A DNA stretch of 64,000 bases from Edaphochlamys debaryana (taxonomy: Eukaryota; Chlorophyta; Chlorophyceae; Chlamydomonadales). Positions 33,801-44,194 of this stretch are shown in pieces; within the stretch, counting starts at the first letter, position 1; each line of letters opens with the position of its first letter. Below the pieces are notes generated by a model. It did not search any database, was not told the DNA's origin, and worked only from the letters and a program-made list of their open reading frames with translations. The position numbers and the translations under genes were made by a program. The stretch spans positions 124,001 through 188,000 of the forward strand of contig JAEHOE010000007.1 of NCBI GenBank assembly GCA_016858145.1, written 5' to 3'.

Positions 33801-36163
33801 CTGCGTGCGTGCCTTTCCTTACCGCCGATGTCAAAATTGAATGTCAGCACGCAGCTGAACTCGTCCCTGAAGAACGGGCTGATGCCTGAGCAGATGTCCT
33901 CTCCGTTGGCATCCACGTCCGGCGCGTTGTACGACATCAATTGTCGTACGATTTCGGACTGTGGGGAACCAAAGACCGCGGTTAGTGGGGAGATGCCACT
34001 CTGGCCGGGACTCACGGCGTACGGCCGTACGCCCGCGGCCCGCGGGCCGTACTGCCTCACCGCATACAACCACCCAGCCGAGTTGGTCATGGGCTTCGCT
34101 TCGCTGGGCTTTGCAGCGGTGTCGTACACGTAACCCTGCAGTTGGGCCGGCAGGCTGGTGAGCGCATGTGATAGATCCGCGTGATCCGCGCAAGACGAAC
34201 TAGGGTGCTTGGTCCTCGGGACCCAGCGCCCAGCCCAAAGACCACATCGGACTATACCAGGACTGCCAGATCCCTCCGCGTAAGAAGAGGCTCCGGCGCC
34301 GTACAATGCTCCCCCGGCAAAACCCGCGCCCTGCCTGGTATGTGCCGTTGGCCTGGATGACGCTTGCCGCCACGGCAGCCCACAGGTCTCCCAGGCGCCC
34401 GCAGTCCGGGTGAGTCAGCACGCACAGGCCGTACCGGGGCAGCCCCGCACTGCCGCTGCCCCCAGCCGCCACCGCCGCCTTATGCGCTGCGAGCAGCGAC
34501 AGGAGAGCGTCCCAGTCCCCTGGGAGCTCAGGCGAGCTGACAGCGCCCCGCTGGAATAAGAGGTCTAGGGCGTCCTGTCGGAAGAATGTAAGTAGGAACG
34601 TCTGGGCATGCATGATGCCCCGCGGGTCCTCGCGGTTGACACACGCGTTCTCCGGAGACTGCTGCGCCGTCATCTGCGTGGAGAGGCGAGTCCAAACGAC
34701 ACCGCTGGGCAGGCCGGAGAGGTCCGATGAGGTGACTGCACAAGGGTCGAGGGAGGAGCAAGGGCGGGGACAAGTGAGCTTCGGGCAGGCACTAGCGTCG
34801 AGAGCGGATCTGTAACTCAGCAGCCCCACACGCCCCACATCCCGCTCCCGCCCTGCAGCCGGCCCACCCGAGTACTGATCCTCCTGCACCACCTGCAGTC
34901 GGAAACGGCGAAGAGGGTGTAGGGGTTGGTGGAGGCAACGTGTCAGGGGAAGGGGCAAGGCCCGATGCAACCGTTCGGGCGCTGCCGGGCACTATGAGAT
35001 GGGTCACGCGATTTCGGGGCCGAACCGCAGGCATCCAGTACATCAGTACAGTACATTCTCTTGGTCATAGTTAGCGTACCATGTAATCCTTCAGGGAAAG
35101 AGCCGAGGAGAAGGACCCGAGTGGCGGCAGGCCTTTGGGCTCATCGTAGACCAGGTGCCTGGAGGGACACGGCCACGGGCTCTACTGAGAGCAGGGAGTG
35201 ACGGAAGCACCCGGTATTGATGTGCTGCGGCTGCAGCCCCAAACACGGTGGCCCCTGTCGCTGTGAAACCCCGCTGCCGGGCAGCGGTGCCGCCGCTTCG
35301 CATGGCCCAGACTCACTCCACCAGGGCACCGCCGACAGGGTCGTTGCGTAGGTCTTGGATCCACTCCCAGACAAAGCCTACCGAGGAGGTGAGGTAACAA
35401 TGGCCGAGGTTTGCAGCTTTGCCGGGTCCGTTCCTTTGCGGCAGTGGGATTGCCCAGGCCGGGGGCTGGAGAAGCTCTTGCCGCCACCTACCGTTGAACC
35501 AGGAGGGGTAGCGTAGCCATGTGACAACTTGCGTTTGTATGGCGACCTAGAGGGTAGTTGGGAGCACAAGAGAGCTTTGAAGACACTTGCGAGAGATGCA
35601 AAGCGGAGACTTCCTACGCCAAGGCGGCAGATACCGTAAGCGAAATGAGAGCGGGGTGCTGCGGTGAAGGGTCGGGAGCTGAGTTCGACGCGTGTGCACA
35701 CGGGGTTGCTGGGTGGCTGGGTTAAGACACGCAAACCATTCGGCTGGGGGCGCTCGAGACCAGGAGAGCCCCGCCGGCAGCAAGAGCGCCCTGCTGGGCC
35801 CTGCCGGCCGAGCTCAACCCGTCTCCCGCCCAGGAAGGACAGCGACAGGGGTGAGTAAAACTTCCTCCCAACGTAGTACCCACCGCGTCAGCATTAAGAC
35901 CACACGACGGTCCTTCCAGCACGGCTTCAATGGCGCCGGTGACGTTCAGCGAGCCCGCCCTGGGAAAGGGTAAGATGACATGTGCCAAGGTTGCCCACCG
36001 AGAGCCTGGTGATGGCGCTATCACATTGCGTCGTTCGTTCTCACTCGAAAGCCCTCCTAAGCTCCAGAGCACAGGTGGTCTTGTTAGTGCCCAGTCTCGC
36101 CTCGCCACGGTACGCGAACGCGAGAACTGACGCCAGTATGACCAAGCGTACGTACAGCTTCAT
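27843..36163 (-). CDS. Membrane class III nucleotide cyclase with extracellular solute-binding domain and two cyclase domains, about 1,541 aa
   Basis: Likely makes cAMP or cGMP in the cytosol in response to an external ligand. A signal peptide (LVILASVLAFAYRG) opens the protein. Residues about 40-675 match an extracellular solute-binding protein fold (IQTQVVTWLRYPSWFN, WEWIQDLRNDPVGGALVE, SCVLTFNFD, NRAPYG). One helix (ILGSVLGALVLALVAVFGVL) follows, then domain C1 (TTLLLTDIQNSTRLWEEL, GYESATEGDAFIVAF, VSDAAPGGLIVLS) and domain C2 (GGYLVEGGDGLVLAAF, YRGKVMNRAARI), ending VVRAD. Exons in transcript order: 36163-36045, 35959-35884, 35546-35492, 35377-35317, 35158-35080, 34892-34793, 34735-34335, 34135-34061, 33958-33823, 33697-33281, 33055-32994, 32748-32575, 32395-32238, 32096-31978, 31747-31546, 31348-31156, 30933-30274, 30169-30103, 29962-29891, 29778-29752, 29642-28774, 28667-28626, 28438-28274, 28139-27843. 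All join in phase. Specificity for ATP or GTP is not decided. Confidence 0.88.
28774..31747 (-). other. Tandem cyclase domains C1 and C2 of the cyclase gene
   Basis: C1 spans about 31632-29560 with a long insert in exon 17, and C2 about 28990-27960, extending past this feature into the last exons. C1 keeps both metal-binding Asp positions (LLLTDIQNST and TEGDAF) but lacks the Asn/Arg helix (YSGPFAEMAKLVSDAA instead of VNxAAR). C2 keeps the Asn/Arg helix (VMNRAARI) but has Lys where the first Asp belongs (VAFLKVIGAS). Together they could form one composite catalytic site, as in mammalian membrane adenylyl cyclases. Confidence 0.65.
29386..29481 (-). repeat. Coding 12-base minisatellite between C1 and C2
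   Basis: Eight tandem 12-base units (GGTGGTTGTGGC or GGTGGTTATGGC on the + strand) code on the - strand for AITT three times, then ATTT five times. The unit length keeps the frame, so copy number can vary without breaking the cyclase. Confidence 0.9.
34136..34334 (-). other. Intron with GC donor in the cyclase gene (CAG|GCAGGG)
   Basis: The exon must end NGTYQ and the next begin GYVYDT in phase 0. GT dinucleotides just downstream (GCGG|GTTTTG) shift the frame. A second, less certain case is the intron 30170-30273, where AAG|GCAAGC fits the GC-donor consensus but an in-phase GT (AGG|GTCCGG) lies 12 bases earlier. Confidence 0.6.
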
Positions 36164-37153
36164 GATAGTGAAGGCGCGCTGGGCGACAGGCGAGACGGCG
36201 CTATTTGGCACGCAATTGCCCCATTGTATGTGTTACCGCGCCAAGGGCAGGCTGGAAGCTAGGAACATATCGATTTTGAGGGGTTGAAGCCCTATGATGT
36301 TTCCGCGTTTCGGGTTTCGGCCCAGTGCTGGGGCAGTCACAGCACGATTGTGCCACTGCCCGGGGGCCCCCGTGCCCTCACCCGTGCTTCCTTTACCCAA
36401 TGCAGGTCCTGCGACTCCTGCCCCTTACGCGTTGCCGCGTTCCTTAGTGCCGCCCCTTCACCCTTACCCTGCCCTCGCAACTGAGGAGCGGACAGCAGCT
36501 TCCGGTTCTTGCATGCCATAGCCGTTTGGCCCCGCACGCTCCACGCCACCCCGGCCCTGAGCCCCACGACCGCACTCTCCGTCACTCCTGTCCCCGCTGC
36601 TGTCCACGTCAAAGGTCCTTGGGCAAGAGCTTGGTTGCCCTTCCCGACAGAACCAGGACTGCATTTCTCCCAGTCACTCCTGCCAGCCGTGCCCCCCACG
36701 CAAGCATTCCTGCCCCTTCATCCTACGCGCCCATCCCAGTGCCCTCGACTGGGGGTTGCGGTCTGTGAAGTCAATATTAGTCCCACTTCGGGAGGTCTTC
36801 CCCCCCCCCTGCCAGATAGAGCCCCTGACCGTTCCGCCTGCGCCTTAATCCACAGCAGTACCACTGTAGCGTATCTGGCCGTGGCATATCCTAGAAGTGA
36901 GCTCCCAAACCACCCGTACCAGCGTGCAACTCGGCACGTCGCGCGCCCTCAGACCCTGCCCAGTTGCCCATGTGAAGCCACGCTCATTGCGCTGCCCTCA
37001 TGCCGCCTTGGCACCCGCTCAAGGCGTCAAGGAACACCCCATCCGACCCGCCCTCCTCCCGCTAATCACACTTGCGCCCGAAGGCCATCACTGTCCCGAC
37101 TGCCACCCAGCGTGGGGCGGACCTCGCCCTCCGTGCTCAGGCCCGCGGGCGTA
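36164..37153. other. Region between the cyclase start and the coiled-coil gene stop
   Basis: No coding exon was recognised. It should hold the cyclase promoter and the 3' untranslated region of the coiled-coil gene. No TTACA (TGTAA on the - strand) was seen, so the poly(A) signal of the coiled-coil gene is unidentified. Confidence 0.5.
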
Positions 37154-40100
37154 TCACTCGTCGCTAAGGATGCCCAGGTGCTTGCTGCTCCCCGACTTGC
37201 GCCGCTTGGCCTTGCTGGCCTCGTCGTCCGCGTCGCGGCGCCGCTTGGTGCTGCAGCGGAAGAAAGGCATAGGAGGGGCCCACGCATTAGTGCGGAGAAG
37301 AGGAGGTACACCGCGGACTCGAGAGGCGGGGGCGCATGCGGACGCGAGGGTAGCAGATGCTAGGAGTCAGGTCACCAGCGGCTCACCTCTCCTTGGCCGC
37401 CGTGGTCTGGGTACCTGCGCAGCGTGGGGGGCAAGGTGACGGGACACGAGTGCAGCGTCAGGCACCAGGCATTCGCATTGAACGGTTTACCGGGTTGACA
37501 ACACGGTCGGCCGCTGAGTTTGCAGGTCAACGTTTGCAAAACCCGTCGTTGCCGCTCACCGTCTGTCTCCGTCGCGGCAGTGCTGCGCGTGGCGCGTGCC
37601 GCTGCCCGCCCCCGCGTGCTGCGCGGCTCCCCGCTGTCCGCCGCCTTGGCGGCCGCCGCCGTGTCAGCCGTCGCCGCCGCCCCGGCGGCTGTTCGTCCAG
37701 CGGACCGCGTCGACCGAGTGGCACGGGCCCCGCCAGTCTCCGCAGTCGTGGCCGTAGCCGCAGCGGTTGCGGCCGCGTCCGCCCTGGGGATGCGATTTAG
37801 AGGTGGATCAGGATCAGTCAACACTCCCAACCAGGATGCACCTCGCCCCACGACAGCGCACTAGCCCAAGAACCCAGGTGAAGGAGCGAAAGCAGAAGCA
37901 GGAGCAAGCCCGGCGCCGGGCCAAGCATCATGTGTCCCCGTGAATCCCCCCTCCCTCCTACTTGGAGTCCTTGCTGCCGCGGCTGCGGGTCATGCGCGCC
38001 GGCGCGGCCACCGGCGCCGGGGCCTTGGCGGGGGTCTTGGCCGGGAGGCCGTGGTGCTCCTCCTCGGCCTCGTGGATGGGCTCCAGAGAGGGATCCCGTG
38101 CGGGCTGGGAAGCGCCCTCACCCGCCCCAGACTCCTCCGCATCCGCCGCAGCCGCCGCGCCCGCAGACGCGTTGGAGCGTGTGGCGGCCGCCCGCCCGCG
38201 CCCCCGGCCCCTGCCGCGTGTGGCGGGGGTGCTGCGGGCCGTCACCGCCAGGGCGGCCGTGCGGCGGCTCCCGGCGCGGCCGCTGCTGGCGGGGGCGTGC
38301 TGGGACGCGGCCCGCTCCTCCTGCTCTGGCTCCTCCTCTGCCTCCGGCGAGGGCGCGGGCGCAGCATCAGCCGAGGCGGCGCCTGCGTCCGGCGCAGCCG
38401 GGGCAGGCGATGGCGCGGCCGCAGGGGCGGCCGTAGCGGCATGCCTGTGTTGGAGAGGCGTGGAGCAGGTAGGGTCGTCAGAGGCAATGGCACCGGTAGT
38501 CGGCGTGAGGCCACAAGTCACGAGGCCTCGTGCAACGAGGCAACCGATCACCGTCGAGCAAGCAGCCCTGCATGGCGCTTTGCAAACTCACGCTGCGGCC
38601 GCCTCCCCGGCCGCCTTGCGCTCCTCCTGCAGCCGCTCCAGCTGGTGGCGCAGCGTCTGCAGCTCCTGCATGCGGCAGAGAGGTGTGCAGCCACGCGTCA
38701 GCAACCGCTGCCTCCCTCCAACTAAGGAAGTCCCTCCCTCCAACTAGGCACGGAGCAAGGCGCAGCAGCCGTACCCTAAACCCTGGCACCTGAGTCTGAA
38801 GCCCTGGACCCGGGAGCCCACCTGTTGTTGGGCAGCAGCGAGCTGCTCCGCTGCCTGGCGACGGGCAGCCTCCGCTGCGAGCTCCGCTGCGCCGTCGGCA
38901 TCCTTTGTGGCAGCGGCGCCCTTGGCGGCGGCGCCGCGGCCCCGCCGGGACGTGGACGGCGCCTCCGCGGCCGCCTCCGCCAGCTCCGCGCGCCGCCGGG
39001 CCAGCTGCGCGTCCACCTCAGCCAGCTGCACCCGCACCTCCGCAACCTGCGTGTTGAGCGTCTGCGAGCCGAGGTTGGGGACAACACAAGAGTCATTCAC
39101 CAGGTGCCGAGTTATGGTAGCAGCATGGTGCAGGGAACCGCGGCGCGGAAGGCGCCAGCGCCCCACAGCTGCCTCAGGCGTCCGTCTGTCATGGACTACC
39201 GCTACTCAGCCGAGCCCCAACACCACAGCGCTGTTGCCCACCTGCAGCTCGGCCTCGGCCTGGAGCATGCGTCCCTCGGCGTCCGCCGCACGGGCGGCCT
39301 CGGCCATGGCGATGCGCGCCGCCTCGTTGGCCTGACGGGCCGCCTCCGCCAGGCGCTCGGACTGGGCCTCGTTCTCGCGCTTGGCAGCCTCCGCGTCGGC
39401 CATGGCCGCCGCATGCGCCGCCTCGACATCGGCCTTGGCCGTAGCCGCCTGCTCTGCCATGCGGGCCTCTTGCTCCGTCAGCTCGGCCGCCTTGACGGCG
39501 AGCTCGGCGGCCTGAGCCGCCAGCTCCGCGGCGCGCGTCTCGGCCTCAGCGGCGCGAGCCGCGGCATCCGTTGCGCGCTGGCTGACGTCGGCTTCCCGGG
39601 CCTTGAGCTCCGCCTCACGCGCCTTGAGCTCGGCGTCGCGCTTGCCCGCCTGGAGGGAGGACAGGTAGGAAGCGGGAAAGGGAGATCAGCAGAGTGTGAA
39701 GCGGGTTGGCAAGGAGGAAGGGGGCTTGTAGGCCTCCAGGCCGGTGCGGTGGGTGGTCCAGGTGCCGGAAGAAGCAGGGGCTGGCCTCTGAAGGCGGAAA
39801 GTGCGCAGGGTGGGGTACACCCTGCTTGGGGACAAGCCTGGGCCATGTTGTGCCAAGCACGGGGACCTGCAGGTGGCCTCCCTCCCACCTTGGTGCTGGT
39901 GGACGGCGTGGGGGCCGGCACAGGGTCGGCGGCGGCAACGGCGGCGGGGGCCTCCCGCAGCGCCTTCTCGCGCGCCTCCAGGTCCGCTATCACGGCCTTG
40001 AGGGCCTCCTCCCGCTTGCCCAGCTCCTCCTCGCGCTTCTCAAACGCGTCCTCGCGAGCCTGCAGGCAGGGTTCGGGCAGCGTGAGCATCAGGAGTCTCA

Positions 40101-43100
40101 GGGCTAGCAAGCCGCACCCGGCATGCAAGGAACCCAGCAGAAAACCCCCGGAATCTCATCACGCCTAAGCGCGTTACGCCCTACTAACACGTCACGCCCA
40201 ACCGTGTCATGATGCTCCCTCCCAAGCGCGTCGGTCCTACCTCGACGGACTTGAGCTTCTTGCTCGCCTCCGACATGTGAGAGGCGGCCGCCGACTCGCG
40301 GGCGTCCAGGGTGACCGTGCGGGCCTTGAGCTCCGCCTCCCGGGGCTTGATGCGCGCCGCGCGCTGCGCCACGTCCTCGGCCTCGCGGGCCACCTCGGCG
40401 CGCCGCTTGTCCAGTGAGGCCGCCTCCTCAGAGACCTGCGGGTCCAGGGTTCCGAGAACAAGGTCAAATCGTCTTATGGGACAGTGAGGGGCTCGGACGG
40501 AGGCGGCGTGGTTCCAGAGTTGGGCCAAAGCGTCTCATGGACGATGCTGGGTTCGCATGGAGGCGCCGGGGAAGAGGGCGGTCCGGTCGAGGATCCGCCG
40601 AGGGGCCAGCGCGCACCGCACCACACCGCACCTTAGTCTCCCGGTCGCTGATGGCAGCCTCCCGCTCGTCCAGCTCGTGCTTGCGCGTCACGCACGTCTC
40701 CAGCAGCGCCGTGGTCTCGGCGCCCCGCGCCTCCACGGCCTGCCGCTCCGCCTCCAGAGCTGACGTGGCCTCGGCCAGCAGGGCCTCGCGCTGCGGGGGA
40801 GGGGCCAGCGTCAGGCATGAAACACGCAGGGTGGGGCTGAGCCTGCTACACGCTGACCCTGCAGCTAGCGCTGAACAGCCGGTGTTGACTGCGGCTGCCA
40901 GCGCATACGGCACGCAGTTGTTGGGGCCTCACCTGCTGCAGGGCCTGCTTGGCGGTCTCCACCTCCTCGGCGGCCGCCTTGGCTGCGGCCGCCACTGCCT
41001 CCGCCTCGGCCTGCATGGCCGCCGCTGCCGCCCGCTGCTCGTCCAGGGCAGCAGTCACCGCAGCCGCCTCGGCCAGAACCGTCTTGGCAGCATCTTGCCG
41101 AGTCTGCACAGGGAGCAGAAGGCACGCAAGAGCACGCTCGCCTGCAGATACCACACCATACGTCAACGGCGCTCCTGAGCCCTGGTGTGACGGGGACTCT
41201 GTCGGCTGTGCCAATCTCGTCCCGGCCCCAGTTTAAGCCACGTTTCAACTGGTATCGCGCACGGAGCGTGGGCCAGCGTGCTGCCAAACTGTGGCGCCCT
41301 CTGCCCTCCAACTTGATGCATTTCACACCCACGCCACCCGCATACCTGCAGCTCCTCCTGCTCCTTCAGCGCCTCCGCCTTGAGCCCCTCGAGCCGCGTC
41401 CGCTCCGCCTCGAGCACCGAGCGCTGCTCCGCCACGTCCCGCCGGGTGGCCTCGGCCTCGTCCGCGGCGGCCCGCACGGAGGCGGCCTCCGCCTCGAAGG
41501 CCGTCAGCTGGGCGGCCAGCGAGGCCTGCAGGACAGGAGTTGTGCAGGGGCATCGACACGAAGCTCCAGCCCAGCCACCACCGCCACCGGGCGCACCGCA
41601 GAGGGCCGACCACCCTTGCCGCGAACGGCTGAGCAGCCTTGCCTCCAGTGGCCGACCACGCTTGCGCTGCTCCACTTGCACCCACCCCCAGAGCGTCTGC
41701 ATGGCACTCTGCAGCTCTAGCCCAGTAAGCCCACCCCATGTCGCTCCACAGCCTCCACCCGTCGCCCCCACCTGCTCCGCCTCGATCTTGGCCTCCAGCT
41801 CCGCCAGGCGGGTGGCGGCCGTGTCCAGGTCGATCTCGCGCCGCGCCAGCTCGCCCCTGCGGCCCTCCAGCTCCCGCTCGATCACCGCCAGCTGCTCACG
41901 AGCGGCGGCCACGGTCGCAGCCTCCTTCTTCAGCTGCGGAAGGGTGATGGGGTGGCACGATCGTCAGCCGACTCAGGCCCCTCTGCCCCGCATGCGCCTA
42001 GCGTCTGGCGGTTAAGCGATCCGCGGCCCACTGCAGCCTCGGCTGTGTCCCTGCTGACCCTCATTGAGCCGCACCCCCCGACCCGCCGCTACTCCTCAGC
42101 CAAAGCCAAAGCGCGCCCCAAGCTCGTGCCCGTGCCCCCACGCACCCGGTCGTCCTCCTTCTGCTGCGCCGTGACGTCCTTGTTGTACTGCCACTCGCGC
42201 TCCTCCAGCAGCGTGCTGTTGCGCCGGTTGCCGATGGCCACCACCTTGGCCTCCTCCTGCATGGTCTGCAGCCTGCGGGCGGCCGCCTCGTGCTCCTTCT
42301 GCGCGGCGGCCAGCGCCGCCTGCTCCTCGGCCAGCTGCGGAAGATGGAGTGGGTTGGAGCGTACCATACCGGGGTGATGAGGTATTAGAGGCCCAAGCAT
42401 GGTAAAAGCGCAGGCCCTTGAGAGTCCCAAGAGCGCAGGGCAGAAGCAGGGTGCAGCGTCGTGGAATGCAGGGCATTGTGTGCAGGGCACACCCCGCAGG
42501 CGCACACCTTGGCCTCGCCCTCCTGCACAGCCGCCTCGCGCGCCGCCATCTGCTCCTCCTGCGCGGCAGCGGCCGCCTCCCTGCCCGCCACCGCCTCTTC
42601 GCGGGCCGTCGTCTCCGCCTGCCGCTGCTGCAGCTCCGCGGTCTGCGCCGCCAGGCGCTCCTCAGCCGCATGCACCTGCGCCTGGCGATCCAGCACCTCG
42701 CACTTGGACGACTTTACCCGGTCCAGCTCGTCTGCGGGCACAAGGCAGGAGCGCAGTCAGCGCCTGGATAGCCAGAATGGAGGGAGCGAAGTCGTAGCGT
42801 ATATCCGGAAAGGCGACGGCAGGAGGGGGGGTTGCGGAGGTGCCGCGCACCTGACAGGTCTCGCTCCTTGGAGCCCAGCTGCTCCTGCTTCACGTGGACG
42901 CCCTGCAGCGCGCTGTGGGGCAGGGGGCGGAAGGCTCTTAGGGTTCTGCTCCGACCCCTCCATGGCCTCGCCCCCAACATGATCCGCAGCTCTCGCAATA
43001 CGCTATGCTGCCTGTGGCTCATGCATCCAGCAGGCCTGGGCCTTCCCTGGCTGTCAAGCCCGCTGCGTCGCAAATCGAGGCCCTCAGCCAAGTACCGCAC

Positions 43101-43955
43101 CCCGCAAGGCTCGCTGGCCCCAGGCAGCCCTCGGTCGGCCCCCACCTCTCCAGCCGCTGCTGCGCCTCGTGCAGCTGCCGCTCCAGCGCCGCCACGTGAT
43201 CCCGCCGCTGCTGCTCCTGCGCCTGCTCCGCCTCCAGGCCGCGGCTGAGCTCCGCGATGCGCGCGTCAGCCGCCTCCTTCTCCGCTGTAAGGCTGGAGTA
43301 CAGCTTCTGCAGGCGCTCCCTGTAAGAGCAGTGAAAGGCAAGGACGCGTGAGGGGTGGTCAAGCCCAGACATGGGGCGAGGAAGGAGCTGGGGGGGCTCC
43401 CACGAGTGCCCCAACCCCGCCAAAAAACCCTGCTCCCGACCCCTTACCTCTCATACTTGTGGTCGAAGGCCACCACCTTGACCTCCTGCAGCTCCCGCTC
43501 CTTGTCAGCCATAACGCGGGTGGCATGCGCGTCCGCAGCCTCCGCCTCCTCCTCCAGGCGCTGCAAGGGGGGCAGCCCGTCAGCTCCTCGGGCCGCAGCG
43601 ACCAGTCCCACCGCCGAACTCTCACCTGACGGTACAACTCGTACTCTGCCATACGCTTCTCGAGCTCGGCCAGCTGTCGGGAGAACGAGGCAAGGCGAAA
43701 TGAGGCAGCAGCACAAGCTTCTCGAGCTGTCGTCCCTCCCCACCTTCTCCTTGAGCTCGTCCCGCTCCCGCAACAGCTCTCCGCTCAGCTGTGCGTGCGT
43801 GACGCTGGGGCTGAGCATTCCTTGCGCTCTGCGGGGGCGGCAGCATCTGTGTGAGCCGCCGAACGCAGCTGCAGCTGGGCGCACGTTTGGCTCTATAGGC
43901 TTGCCCACCTCATCCTCTCCGTCACGCTGTTGGGATTTCTCCGAGGCGTCAACAT
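37154..43955 (-). CDS. Long coiled-coil protein with basic nuclear-type tail, about 1,177 aa
   Basis: Family not recognised. The start context is GAAGAATGTT (MLTPRRNPNSVTERM). Residues about 30-900 are almost unbroken heptad-type coiled coil rich in Glu, Ala, Arg and Lys (for example LSGELLRERDELKEK, EEEAEAADAHATRVMADKE). The tail is Ala/Pro-rich with RGRGRGRGRAAATRS, TRSxG words and clusters KRRRDADDEASKAKRRK, ending GILSDE. Exons: 43955-43909, 43828-43744, 43673-43626, 43560-43448, 43319-43146, 42912-42851, 42731-42508, 42334-42146, 41933-41772, 41525-41346, 41103-40933, 40790-40632, 40435-40241, 40059-39889, 39649-39242, 39061-38822, 38665-38592, 38444-37962, 37783-37560, 37414-37387, 37250-37154. 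The last splices (37962 onward) are less certain: without them the protein stops at 37958 after GSKDSK. A filament or lamina-like role is only a guess from architecture. Confidence 0.8.
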
Positions 43956-44194
43956 TCTTCACCAAATCGCCTTGCGCCCTTCCCGTGCGAGTAGGAAGGG
44001 CGATCAGCGCCTAACTAATGCTACGTTGGGGCGCTGGCGCATAAGTTGGGGTCAGGGGGTCAAGGCCGTGGTCAAGCCGCGTGCAGTGTTTGAACGCGAG
44101 CGACGAAACTGCCCATCCCACTGCAGGCACGGGGCATGGGCCGGCGGGAACGTAACCGTAGCTCGACATAATTGCAAGCACCCTGCACTCAATC
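43956..44194. promoter_or_regulatory. Shared divergent promoter, coiled-coil gene (-) and TRM1 (+)
   Basis: Only 239 bases separate the two start codons, so both genes must use a bidirectional promoter with short leaders. No TATA box stands out. Confidence 0.5.

Noticed and set aside
36509..37363. 284-residue open frame on the + strand
   Set aside because: It has no domain pattern, is Pro/Arg/Ser-rich from base composition, and overlaps the coiled-coil gene's last exons on the other strand.
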